A DNA stretch of 64,000 bases from Spirosoma sp. KCTC 42546 (GTDB lineage Bacteria; Bacteroidota; Bacteroidia; Cytophagales; Spirosomataceae), in the NCBI RefSeq assembly GCF_006965485.1, contig NZ_CP041360.1, positions 186,001 through 250,000 on the forward strand, written 5' to 3'. Below the pieces are notes generated by a model. It did not search any database. It was not told the DNA's origin and saw only the letters and a list, made by a program, of their open reading frames with translations. The translations under genes were made by a program, and so were the position numbers. Shown in pieces: positions 18,021 through 26,702 of the stretch (position 1 is its first letter; each line of letters begins with the position of its first letter).

Positions 18021-18028
18021 TAAGTTTG
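18021..18028 (+). promoter_or_regulatory. Candidate -7 box upstream of the glycan gene cluster
   Basis: TAAGTTTG matches the Bacteroidota -7 consensus TAnnTTTG in the 132-nt gap between divergent genes, 61 nt before the ATG at 18089. A T-rich run at 17995-17998 is the only -33 candidate, with spacing about 22 nt. The support is weak. Confidence 0.3.
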
Positions 18029-18088
18029 ATAAGCTATTAGCAAATACCAGTCCAAGCCCATACGTCGATTGTTGTAGCCACCTAACTC

Positions 18089-20185
18089 ATGTCGAAGAAA
18101 AGAAAAGGCTCACCCGCCGTTGTTCCCCCTACTCCGGTCGTTAAACAGGTAAAGCCCCAACCTAAAGCAGATTATCACCAACCCGTTAGTTCTCCTAAAG
18201 CTATTGAAACTGACGTAGAACCAGCGGAGCAATCTTTTGAATTGATCCGGTTCGACAAGCGTGTGAACTGGTTTCTAGGTATCTGTATAGGACTTTTTGT
18301 GCTGCTGACGCTGGCAAAGATCAATTACTCATCAATAGGCATGTGGAACACCACAATACCTGATGGGTCTGACGCGAAACGAGGCATTATTTCGGGGACG
18401 CCTAAAGCTATACGGATGGATGAGTGGGCTATTCTGGCTCCATTCATGCTCTCGCAGGCGCATCAGGGATTTCCGCTTGAAAATCCGGCTATTGGTGGCG
18501 AAAAAGTGGCTTTGGTTGGCTATTTCCCGATTAATCACTTCATCTCCTTCTTTCGTCCCGACTATTGGGGGTTCTATTTGCTGGATGTGGATCATGGCTT
18601 TGCCTGGCGCTGGAATTTTATTCTTTGTTTTGGCCTGATTGCTACCATGCTTGCCTTTATGCTCCTGACCCGAAACCAGTTCTGGCTATCGGTATTGGGC
18701 GCTTTCTGGCTGGTTTTTTCACCAGGATTAGCGTGGTGGTCATTTTTCCTGCTTACCAGTATTTATTCCGGATTTGGGATGCTGGTAGCTTCTGCCTACC
18801 TGTTTTTCTCGACCCGGACCCGGACCATTCTTATTGCAGGTGTTCTGTTCTTCTGGTGCTTTTCCATGTTTGCCCTAACCTTGTACCCGCCTTATCAGGT
18901 ACCGTTGGGCTATTTACTGTTATTTCTATTGGTAGGTTACACATGGCGGCATTACGATAAAGAATTACTATTCAATAAAGTATGGCTAAAGCTGGGCGTG
19001 TTTGTGGTGGCTTTTGCCGTGATGGGCTTTGTATTTTATGCCTATTACCTGGATGCCAAATCGACCATCGACGTGATGTCGAATACCGTTTATCCCGGCA
19101 AGCGGAGCGAAACTGGGGGCACTGGGTTTATTGCCAACTGGTTCTCCGAGTATTTTGCGGGCTGGCTACTGAGCGATCAGGTATTCCCGCAAAGCTGGCT
19201 GAACATCTGCGAATTGTCGCACTTCATTACGTTCACACCCGTCATTGCGGTTAGTTTGGTGATCTACTTTACACGTACCCGAAAAATTGACCCATTGCTT
19301 GCCATTATTTTAGGCTACGTGTTGATCCTGCTTATCTGGATTGAAATTGGCTTTCCTGCCTTTTTAGCAAAAGCTACCTTGCTCGATGTTAGCCCCACGC
19401 GCCGAACCCAAATTCCGTTTGGTATCGCAAACGTTGTGCTGGCTATCTTATACATGAGTTACATCCACGCCAGGAAAATCAAGGTTAGTGGATCGGTAGC
19501 GGCTGTACTTTCTGTGGGCATAGTGGCGTTTATGATTTATGCCGCCTGGTTAAATCTGGACGATGCGAAGGGTATTTATAAATCGCACCAGTTGTTTCTG
19601 CCAACGCTGTTTTTCATGGCACTGAATTTCCTGCTGCTACCCGTTATTAATTTTCAGTACAAAGAATTGGCGGTAGTTGGGGCAGTTGCGCTGTTTACAC
19701 TACCGAATCTAAAAATCAACCCCGTAGGTAAAGGGATGGCGCCCATTACGGAAAATGCACTCTATCTGAAAGTGCGGGAACTCCATCTGCAGGAGCCTAA
19801 AGCCCGGTGGGTTGTATTGGGAAATCAGTATATCACGTACCTGGTTACGGCTACAGGTGCGAATCAGTTGAGTGGCGTAAAAAACCAGCCTGACTTTAAA
19901 ACCATGCATGTATTGGACCCAACAGCAAAACGAGATTCGGCTTACAACCGGTACGCGCACGCTGTTTACAATACCTATATCGACCCGGTACATCCGGATA
20001 CGGTCGTCATTCAAAACCAGTTTGAAGATGGCTACCAGGTTGCGCTTGACCCCTGTTCTCCTAAACTCCGAAAGCTCAATGTTCGCTACATCATCTTCGA
20101 CCGGGTGCCACAGCCTGTTGAAATCCGGTGCATGAAGCAGGTCGCGAAAATGGGTAATCTTGAAATCTACCGTACTAATGACTGA
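18089..20185 (+). CDS. Large polytopic membrane protein of unknown function
   Basis: A 698-residue protein with a charged Lys/Pro-rich cytoplasmic N-terminus (residues 1-50), a first transmembrane helix near 56-78, many further hydrophobic segments to about residue 545, and a soluble C-terminal domain of about 150 residues with VVLGNQYITYL and YRTND at the end. The layout resembles GT-C-type glycosyltransferases and YfhO-like membrane proteins, but I see no diagnostic catalytic motif. It overlaps a GT2 gene by 8 nt, which points to surface-glycan or lipid-sugar work. Confidence 0.75.
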   Translation: MSKKRKGSPAVVPPTPVVKQVKPQPKADYHQPVSSPKAIETDVEPAEQSFELIRFDKRVNWFLGICIGLFVLLTLAKINYSSIGMWNTTIPDGSDAKRGIISGTPKAIRMDEWAILAPFMLSQAHQGFPLENPAIGGEKVALVGYFPINHFISFFRPDYWGFYLLDVDHGFAWRWNFILCFGLIATMLAFMLLTRNQFWLSVLGAFWLVFSPGLAWWSFFLLTSIYSGFGMLVASAYLFFSTRTRTILIAGVLFFWCFSMFALTLYPPYQVPLGYLLLFLLVGYTWRHYDKELLFNKVWLKLGVFVVAFAVMGFVFYAYYLDAKSTIDVMSNTVYPGKRSETGGTGFIANWFSEYFAGWLLSDQVFPQSWLNICELSHFITFTPVIAVSLVIYFTRTRKIDPLLAIILGYVLILLIWIEIGFPAFLAKATLLDVSPTRRTQIPFGIANVVLAILYMSYIHARKIKVSGSVAAVLSVGIVAFMIYAAWLNLDDAKGIYKSHQLFLPTLFFMALNFLLLPVINFQYKELAVVGAVALFTLPNLKINPVGKGMAPITENALYLKVRELHLQEPKARWVVLGNQYITYLVTATGANQLSGVKNQPDFKTMHVLDPTAKRDSAYNRYAHAVYNTYIDPVHPDTVVIQNQFEDGYQVALDPCSPKLRKLNVRYIIFDRVPQPVEIRCMKQVAKMGNLEIYRTND

Positions 20186-20858
20186 CCAGGTTTTCGTTAT
20201 TATCCCCTCTTTTAATGAAGGGAAAGTCATTCGCCAGACAATCAAGTCACTGGGTGATCAGTACAATATTGTCCTGATCGACGATGCGTCTACGGATGAT
20301 ACGGCTAATGCAGTTCGTGACTTGCCCATTTATTACCTACGTCACGATATTAATCTGGGACAGGGAGCTGCCTTGCAAACTGGAATGGACTTTGCTCTGC
20401 AGCAGGGAGCGGATATTGTCGTTCATTTTGATGCAGACGGGCAACATAATCCGGCGGACATTGATCGATTCATTAACGTATTAAAGGATCAGAAGGTCGA
20501 TGTAGTACTAGGGTCACGATTTATGCGGCAGGATGATTTTTTAGCGATACCGCGCCTAAGACGTTTACTGTTGAGAGTAGCCAGAATTGTGAATGGATTG
20601 CTCACTGGATTATGGCTTTCCGATGCACACAATGGCTTTCGGGTGATGAATAGGCAGGCACTGCGGGCAATTCAGCTGAAAGAAAACCGGATGGCCCATG
20701 CTACCGAAATTCTGATGCAGATCAGACGTCGGCAATTGCACTTCGTTGAGTGCCCAACACACATTGTTTATACGGAATACTCACAGGTGAAAGGTCAGCG
20801 CTGGCAGGGTGCTATCGATATTTTGATTGACGTATTCATCAATAAATATTTTCGCTAA
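20178..20858 (+). CDS. GT2 glycosyltransferase, polyprenyl-phosphate sugar synthase-like
   Basis: A 226-residue GT-A glycosyltransferase. I start at ATG 20178 (MTDQVFVIIPSFNEG), which overlaps the upstream stop; the frame opens at 20160. The nucleotide-sugar-binding VLIDDASTDDT and the metal-binding FDADGQHNP motif are intact, and the DAHNGFRVMNRQAL segment is typical of the dolichol-phosphate mannosyltransferase-like branch. It probably transfers a hexose to a polyprenyl phosphate at the inner membrane. The following DUF2304 gene, sharing one base with its stop, is a common partner. Confidence 0.88.
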   Translation: MTDQVFVIIPSFNEGKVIRQTIKSLGDQYNIVLIDDASTDDTANAVRDLPIYYLRHDINLGQGAALQTGMDFALQQGADIVVHFDADGQHNPADIDRFINVLKDQKVDVVLGSRFMRQDDFLAIPRLRRLLLRVARIVNGLLTGLWLSDAHNGFRVMNRQALRAIQLKENRMAHATEILMQIRRRQLHFVECPTHIVYTEYSQVKGQRWQGAIDILIDVFINKYFR

Positions 20859-21244
20859 TGAACGCTGAGATTCAATTTGGGTTCACACCCATTCAGCTGC
20901 TGCTGTCTGTTTTATTGCTGGTTATAGCCGTAGCGTCGCTGAGACTTTTCCGGAATCGCCTATTGTATCGCTTGTTCTTTGTGGCAATCGTACTAACAGG
21001 TATTCTATTCGTGACGGTACCCGAGCTGCCTTATTACATTGCGAACCGACTTGGGGTAGGACGTGGGGTCGATCTGGTGTTTTATCTGCTCTTTACGGGT
21101 TTTCTACTGTTGATTGCCGTGTTGTATCGAAGACTGTTACAACATGACGTCATTATTACGCAGATTATCCGGCAAAATGCTATTAAAAATCACAATAGTC
21201 CGAACACATACAGCAAAGCAAAAGAACACGCGAAACGGCTTTGA
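20858..21244 (+). CDS. DUF2304 small membrane protein
   Basis: A 128-residue protein with three hydrophobic segments in its first 85 residues and a basic tail (AIKNHNSPNTYSKAKEHAK). It matches DUF2304 proteins, which occur repeatedly next to DPM-like GT2 genes, and it starts on the last base of the GT2 stop (TAATG). It may anchor or regulate the glycosyltransferase; its activity is unknown. Confidence 0.82.
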   Translation: MNAEIQFGFTPIQLLLSVLLLVIAVASLRLFRNRLLYRLFFVAIVLTGILFVTVPELPYYIANRLGVGRGVDLVFYLLFTGFLLLIAVLYRRLLQHDVIITQIIRQNAIKNHNSPNTYSKAKEHAKRL

Positions 21245-21267
21245 GCAAGATGCAATAGCGAAAGGTT

Positions 21268-22125
21268 CTATAAACTATGCCATTGCTGGGGAATAATCTG
21301 CTGTGGCTGATTGGCAAACCACTGGCTCGGTGCTACAACCACTCGGTCGGCTACTGGATTGAGCCAGGCTCCCCACCAACTGAATGAACTGTTTGCAACG
21401 ATAGCGTGGCGGCATAAACTCATTAGATACATGTCCTGCCAACTATCGGCCCCACTGTTATGGTCGACAAACGTAGCGGGTCGGAATAAGTCCCTTAATT
21501 CCCGTTCCACCCACTCCATATCGTCAGAAAAGACAAAGAAATGAGCATCAGATACCCGTTCGCGCAGGTAGTCGATTGCTTGTTGATAGTATTCCTTCCC
21601 ACAAAGGCCATGATGCTGATTGGCATTGGTATTCGTTACATAATCACCTCGGCGGATATGAACAAACGTTGCATTGGAGTGGGCCAAAATAGCATTGGCA
21701 ACGGCCAATGTTGCATGAGATGGGTGTTTCTGAAAGACTAATTGCTTTCTCAGTGCTTCTGTTTCCGATTTGAAGTAATTTTCTGATTGCCAATACCCCA
21801 GGCATAATACGTCCTTTGTCTGGTTGAGTAAAACCTCCTGAGAATCCAGGTCTGTTTCACATAACAGAATAGCTTGGTGGCCAGGCAGGAGGGTTTGGCT
21901 CAGGGTTCGTAGTACATCGTACGTAGAGGCCGCTTTTTGTGATATGGCAAAAACATCCAGTTCATATTGCCGGGGCGTGTACTTGCGTAGTTTGGCCAGC
22001 ATGCGGCTTTCCAGCAAGTGTCGTTCCAACTGAAGTTCGGTATGAAGCTGGCGGGCCAAACTGAAACCGAATGCGTACTGGAACAACTGATTTCCCAGCC
22101 CTCCCGCCAGAATAGAGATTACCAT
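21268..22125 (-). CDS. GT11 alpha-1,2-fucosyltransferase-like protein
   Basis: A 285-residue glycosyltransferase. The frame is open to 22329, but I start at the ATG ending at 22125 (MVISILAGGLGNQLFQYAFG), the classic beginning of the family. The GT11 motif HIRRGDYV, for GDP-fucose binding, is near residue 160, and VANSSFSWWGAWLN near the end is also diagnostic. It would add fucose, or a related GDP-sugar residue, to a surface glycan; manC elsewhere in the window makes GDP-mannose, the precursor of GDP-fucose. It is the last gene of a minus-strand glycan operon. Confidence 0.9.
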   Translation of the reverse strand: MVISILAGGLGNQLFQYAFGFSLARQLHTELQLERHLLESRMLAKLRKYTPRQYELDVFAISQKAASTYDVLRTLSQTLLPGHQAILLCETDLDSQEVLLNQTKDVLCLGYWQSENYFKSETEALRKQLVFQKHPSHATLAVANAILAHSNATFVHIRRGDYVTNTNANQHHGLCGKEYYQQAIDYLRERVSDAHFFVFSDDMEWVERELRDLFRPATFVDHNSGADSWQDMYLMSLCRHAIVANSSFSWWGAWLNPVADRVVVAPSQWFANQPQQIIPQQWHSL

Positions 22126-22153
22126 GCCTGTTGTCTGGCTATAAATGGCCGAC

Positions 22154-22945
22154 TCATTTTCGTTCGGCCAGAAAATTAACGGTAACGAATATTTCGAGGA
22201 ATTCGGAATACGCATCGATCCGGCGCAGACCGTTCCCAACAATTCGATAGAGAGTAAAATTAGGGGAGAGCAAGTGCCAGAAATCCCGGAAGTAGGTCCG
22301 GGAATCAATACTTGTTCCTCCAAATTCAAACTGAATAAAGCGAATGCGCTGTTCCTCGATCAGTTTACTGGCTCCCTTTAAAACGGCTAATTCATGCCCT
22401 TCTACATCAATCTTCAACAAATCGATCTGTTTGATCCCCTGACTGGCGGCAAACTCGTCGGCCGTACTAAAAGCTGCGACTTCATGTTGGGCAAATGACA
22501 CCTGAATGTGCTGCAAATCGCGCTCATACACCGATGTCATCCCCGATTGTTCGGCATCGGTATATAAAGCTAGTTCACCCGCCTGATCGCTTAAACCAAT
22601 GTTGTGTTTATAGACGTTTTGTTCCGGGACATTTGCTTTTAAGGTTTGATAGGTAGCCCGAGACGGTTCGAAACAATGGATCGTGGCTCGTTTGCCAAAC
22701 CCTTTCAAGATCATTTGGGCATAGGTGCCCACATTTGCGCCCACATCAAAAATGGTAACAGGCTCGCTCTGTTCCGCCGTTTTGCGGGCTACATAGCGAA
22801 CAACGTACTCTTCTCCGCTATCGTCCGTAAAGGAGCCTCCGCCATAATTCATGGCGTACAGCGTAAACAAATGCAGTTTTTCGTAAACGGGTTGTAGTAA
22901 CACAATTCGGGCAGGTGCTAACAACCATTGCAGAAATTTCTTCAT
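22154..22945 (-). CDS. FkbM-family methyltransferase
   Basis: A 263-residue SAM-dependent methyltransferase. The SAM-binding motif IFDVGANVGTYAQM is near residue 63, and the family segment LLKIDVEGHELAVLKGA lies near residue 175. FkbM enzymes O-methylate sugars or polyketides; the neighbours favour methylation of a glycan residue. It lies 28 nt upstream of the fucosyltransferase gene and 3 nt after the DUF268 gene, in one operon. Confidence 0.9.
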   Translation of the reverse strand: MKKFLQWLLAPARIVLLQPVYEKLHLFTLYAMNYGGGSFTDDSGEEYVVRYVARKTAEQSEPVTIFDVGANVGTYAQMILKGFGKRATIHCFEPSRATYQTLKANVPEQNVYKHNIGLSDQAGELALYTDAEQSGMTSVYERDLQHIQVSFAQHEVAAFSTADEFAASQGIKQIDLLKIDVEGHELAVLKGASKLIEEQRIRFIQFEFGGTSIDSRTYFRDFWHLLSPNFTLYRIVGNGLRRIDAYSEFLEIFVTVNFLAERK

Positions 22946-22948
22946 AGG

Positions 22949-23716
22949 CTAATCGACTCGTCGGGTCATCTCAAAAATACCACATCCATACGTGCAGCCA
23001 AAATTAGTCTGAACTGCGTCTGAACGTAAATCAGCGTTCTCTACAAATTGCTCATTATCATCGATATATGAAAATCGATCTATGGTATAATGTGGGGCAA
23101 ATAACTTAACCAGGTAGCTCACTGAAAATACCCGGTGAGCATTATAAACGATTCCCTGTGGGCCAATGGGCGTTGAGAAGTAGAACGTGCCACCGGGTTT
23201 GATAATCTGTCGGATATTATCCAACGCTTTTAGATGGCCATTAGCATCAATTGGATCACCGTAGCGTCCTAATCCGAAGTGCTCGATAGCGTGTAAAGTC
23301 GAAATGGAATCGGTCGAGTGAATCAGGTCGGCGGGTAAATTCATTAAATCGGCCTGCCGAAAACTAACATTGGGAATAGGCCGGGTTAGCGGACGGATAT
23401 CAATAATTTCAATTGGCCGATACGAGGCTACATGCCCCACAAACCCGTCAACACGAGAACCAATATCCACATGTTTGATGGGATTATTTTTGAAGATGCG
23501 CTGCGACACATACAGGTCCTGAAGGAAGTAATGTTTTATCAGGATACCGCTTTCATCATATCGATCAAAAATAGCCGGATAATAACCCCGGATAGGGAAG
23601 TCTGGATGTCCGTTCAGCTGTTTCTTGAGCGTAAAGTAGTCGTTTATATATGCAGGGGTCGCTTTTATGCCGCCCCAAACGATTTGTGTTCCTATTTTGA
23701 GGATTCGTCCGATCAT
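22949..23716 (-). CDS. DUF268 methyltransferase-like protein
   Basis: A 255-residue protein matching DUF268. VDIGSRVDGFVGHV near residue 79 resembles a SAM-binding loop, and the family segment GGTFYFSTPIGPQ followed by YNAHRVFS is near residues 190-208. The Cys in GCTYGCGIFEM near the end is also conserved in the family as I remember it. It probably modifies a sugar, but its reaction is not known. Confidence 0.83.
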   Translation of the reverse strand: MIGRILKIGTQIVWGGIKATPAYINDYFTLKKQLNGHPDFPIRGYYPAIFDRYDESGILIKHYFLQDLYVSQRIFKNNPIKHVDIGSRVDGFVGHVASYRPIEIIDIRPLTRPIPNVSFRQADLMNLPADLIHSTDSISTLHAIEHFGLGRYGDPIDANGHLKALDNIRQIIKPGGTFYFSTPIGPQGIVYNAHRVFSVSYLVKLFAPHYTIDRFSYIDDNEQFVENADLRSDAVQTNFGCTYGCGIFEMTRRVD

Positions 23717-23722
23717 GATGGG

Positions 23723-24559
23723 TTAGGCTTTAATGAGCTGGCGGGCTTTATTCATTGATTTAATAAGAATCCGTTCAGGAAATAGGTTGATAACACGCGT
23801 AATTACGGCTATTTTGACCCGATGTAGCCAAGGAGCCGAATAGTCAAATTCCTCAATAAAACGGTTCTTGATAGCTACGTTCGTTTGCCATTTAGCCCGT
23901 AAGTTGGTAAAGACTGTATTCGTTGTGTGAATCCGGTAAGCGGTTAGGGCTTCAGGCAGATTGTGCATTCGATACCCAGCCTGCAGCAACCGAAACAGAC
24001 TGTAATAATCGTTGAAATGAGCAAACTGAATCTGATATAAATCCTCGCTCAGCGTATTTCTGTACATCACGGCCGGATTAGCTATCGGAAACCGAAGGTA
24101 AAACTCCTTGTAAATTTCCTCATGCGTAACAGGATAGGCACGCGTACCCGTAACCCGGCCTACTTCATCGATGAGTGTCAATTGACTGCCAACCAGAAAA
24201 ACGTCAGGATGTTCCTGTAAATAACGTATCTGTTTGGCCAACCGATCGGGCATAGCTACATCATCTGCATCAAGTTTGGCAATAAATTCACCTTTTGCCT
24301 GACGGGCCGCTATATTGCTGGCTACTTCACCACCATAACCCAGGGGTTTAGGCTCATATAACACGCGAATACGACTGTCTCGCTGGGCAAAATCAGCCAG
24401 TAAGGCAGGCGTTTTGTCAGTTGATCCATTGTCCAGAATCAGTAGTTCGAAATTTGTATACTCTTGATTTAGAATACTTTCTACCGCGTCAGTTATATGC
24501 CGCTCACCGTTGTAAACGGGCATGATAACCGATACAAGTGGTGTGTCTGACGTAATCAT
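23723..24559 (-). CDS. GT2 glycosyltransferase
   Basis: A 278-residue GT-A glycosyltransferase. I chose the ATG ending at 24559; four codons further upstream there is only a TTG. The N-terminal VSVIMPVYNGERH, the DNGSTDKTPALL nucleotide-binding segment and the metal-binding AKLDADDVAMPDR motif are intact. Donor and acceptor cannot be read from sequence. The stop is 6 nt from the DUF268 start, so it belongs to the same minus-strand operon; the 151-nt gap upstream could hold its own promoter. Confidence 0.9.
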   Translation of the reverse strand: MITSDTPLVSVIMPVYNGERHITDAVESILNQEYTNFELLILDNGSTDKTPALLADFAQRDSRIRVLYEPKPLGYGGEVASNIAARQAKGEFIAKLDADDVAMPDRLAKQIRYLQEHPDVFLVGSQLTLIDEVGRVTGTRAYPVTHEEIYKEFYLRFPIANPAVMYRNTLSEDLYQIQFAHFNDYYSLFRLLQAGYRMHNLPEALTAYRIHTTNTVFTNLRAKWQTNVAIKNRFIEEFDYSAPWLHRVKIAVITRVINLFPERILIKSMNKARQLIKA

Positions 24560-24710
24560 TGAAAAGGCCAAGGCAATTATCGGACCATAATACGCACAAA
24601 CTCTCCGAGACTTCCTGATTTTGCTGTAAAAATAGACGCCAGGTTACTGGCAAAATATGTTTCTGTCCAGAGTATGGGACCGTATAGGTCGGAACGACAT
24701 TGGCCCACTC

Positions 24711-26447
24711 TCAAACATCCAGCGTCAAATCCAGTTGCTGATAGGCCTTTGACGCTCCATCTGTCAGGCAAAGCCATAACATATAATGCCCCGGCTTCAG
24801 ATCTTTTTTGTCGAGAACGCAGGAAAAGCCCGGATGGGTATACTGTCTGTTTAACGTATGGTCGGTCACGTCATCCCAAACGTGTTTGTGGGTGTCAAAA
24901 ACGTAACTGGCGGTTGGGGATTGTGCCACGATCTGAATAACGGTGTTTTTAGGCAAGCCGTTATTGACCAACGCCCAAGACCGATAAAACACCAGAAATT
25001 CTGGTGTGCTGTAGGGCTTCACCTCCGAGGTGATCGTATTCGTGGCAACCAATTTTGTTGAATCGAAGGGCTGCGGGCTGCTTTTAAGATCGCGGAAGGT
25101 GAGATTTGGAATCTTGTAAAGACCTCGCTTGATCGCATCGTTTAAAATCGGCTCGGCTACGCCCGGATTGCCCCAGTGTAAAAATAGATTCGCGCGATTG
25201 TCATTAAAGAAAGCTGTACTGTATTCCAGTTGCTGGGTTCGATCAACAATACGCTGCCGGTTGCTCTGATTGGTGGATGACAAATAAATAGATACTGCAA
25301 CGCCAAGATAAGCACCGAGTATGCCTAAGCGAAGGTAACGATGGGTAACGACTTCTATAGCCAATACGGCTTGTGTGGCAAATAACATAACGACCACAAT
25401 ACCATAGCGCGGGCTGAACGCCTGCTCTACCCCCATCCCCGACCGGGAAGCCATCAACGACAGACAGGTAAGATAGAGGAATACTAACCAACCCAATACG
25501 GGCAAATGGGCCGTAAGCCGTTTCTTATACCAAAGATAGCCGAGCAGTCCTAGCGTTACGAGCAGCAACAGCAGGCCAAATGCCATCGCTAATTTGGCCC
25601 GTCCGATACCGACCATCGAGCCGGTTAACGAGAAAAAGTAGCTGATGGCGCGGCCTGTGTGATTAAACAGGGAATCGACAATATCCGGATGGTAGGGCGG
25701 CCTGATGTAATTCGTAAAATAGAACCCTACTGTTGCGCCCCCGATGAGTACCCAAACCGCCAGTTTGCGATAGGACTTCAAAAGAGCCAGTAGCGGAATA
25801 CCCACCATAAACGTGAACATCCCGTTACCGCTGGTAAATGTTGCCAGAATCGCGGCTGCACAGGCAAACGCAAAAGCTCTTCGACCAGCCTGATTTAAAC
25901 TGTAAATGCTGAATAGAGCGAACGGAATCACATATAAATTCTGCAAGGCAGCCATACTCCAGGTCGACAACTCCCAGTATTGGAACGAAAAAAGCGAGTA
26001 GGCGACAGGCAGCAGATACAAAAGTTTCTGATTAAGTGGTAAACCACGGAACGCCACTTTTAAAAAAAGATAGCCAATAAGCAGAAGCGCCAGATTCCCG
26101 ACCAGAATTAGATGCACGAAATTTAATTGCCCAAATAGCCAGTAATCGGTCAGAAAAACGAGCCGGTCGAAAACAATGCGGTGCTCGTTGTACTGCCAAA
26201 CGATGAGGTTGAGCTTTCCGCCAGTCGTAAGTTTTCCTGAGGTGTAGTCGGCAATAAAGGAAAGGGCACTATTAAAATCGTCTTCGTAAGGAAAGTTGTA
26301 GGCGTTTGTGTAAATGGTAGCGTAATAAAGTACAGCCGGAATAGCTAGTAGTGCACTAAGAAGGAGGTATTGAAAGACCGGTGCCTTTGGCGTCTGTGAC
26401 GACGAATCTGAGGCTAAAGGGGATGGCCATTCAGGGTGTGAGTTCAT
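24711..26447 (-). CDS. Large polytopic membrane protein, probable GT-C-type
   Basis: A 578-residue protein with about ten hydrophobic segments (first near residues 25-45) followed by a soluble domain from about residue 410. An acidic pair (YEDDFNS, near residue 55) sits in the first external loop, where GT-C glycosyltransferases carry catalytic acids, but this is only suggestive. It is first in the minus-strand glycan region, so a role in glycan transfer or polymerisation is likely. No specific family is recognised. Confidence 0.72.
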   Translation of the reverse strand: MNSHPEWPSPLASDSSSQTPKAPVFQYLLLSALLAIPAVLYYATIYTNAYNFPYEDDFNSALSFIADYTSGKLTTGGKLNLIVWQYNEHRIVFDRLVFLTDYWLFGQLNFVHLILVGNLALLLIGYLFLKVAFRGLPLNQKLLYLLPVAYSLFSFQYWELSTWSMAALQNLYVIPFALFSIYSLNQAGRRAFAFACAAAILATFTSGNGMFTFMVGIPLLALLKSYRKLAVWVLIGGATVGFYFTNYIRPPYHPDIVDSLFNHTGRAISYFFSLTGSMVGIGRAKLAMAFGLLLLLVTLGLLGYLWYKKRLTAHLPVLGWLVFLYLTCLSLMASRSGMGVEQAFSPRYGIVVVMLFATQAVLAIEVVTHRYLRLGILGAYLGVAVSIYLSSTNQSNRQRIVDRTQQLEYSTAFFNDNRANLFLHWGNPGVAEPILNDAIKRGLYKIPNLTFRDLKSSPQPFDSTKLVATNTITSEVKPYSTPEFLVFYRSWALVNNGLPKNTVIQIVAQSPTASYVFDTHKHVWDDVTDHTLNRQYTHPGFSCVLDKKDLKPGHYMLWLCLTDGASKAYQQLDLTLDV

Positions 26448-26661
26448 GTAGATTGCGCGTTGTATCGATTTGTGTTTCCGGCGGGGAACAGGTAGTTAAA
26501 CGAAGAAAAGTCGTAATACGAAAAGGATTGTTGTCAAATAATAGAGCAAGTATACTTCATAATACACTATCTGGGTATATGATTCGTCCAGTAAACTACT
26601 ATCTGGTGATGACAAGGCCGCACAATTCCCTTAACGATACGGCTTTTACGGGAGGATTGCG

Positions 26662-26669
26662 TAAATTTG
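26662..26669 (+). promoter_or_regulatory. Candidate -7 box upstream of gcvP
   Basis: TAAATTTG fits the Bacteroidota -7 consensus TAnnTTTG, 33 nt before the gcvP ATG. No convincing -33 TTG is seen at 17-23 nt spacing. If it is used, transcription would begin after the in-frame TTG at 26667, which supports ATG 26703 as the start. Confidence 0.38.
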
Positions 26670-26702
26670 TCTGATCTAACAGACTATAGAAACCATCGTT
26701 CA

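Noticed and set aside
24577..24777. Short minus-strand frame between the GT2 and 578-residue membrane protein genes
   Set aside because: It overlaps the end of the membrane protein gene and shows no similarity; I could not recover a gene remnant by frameshifting.
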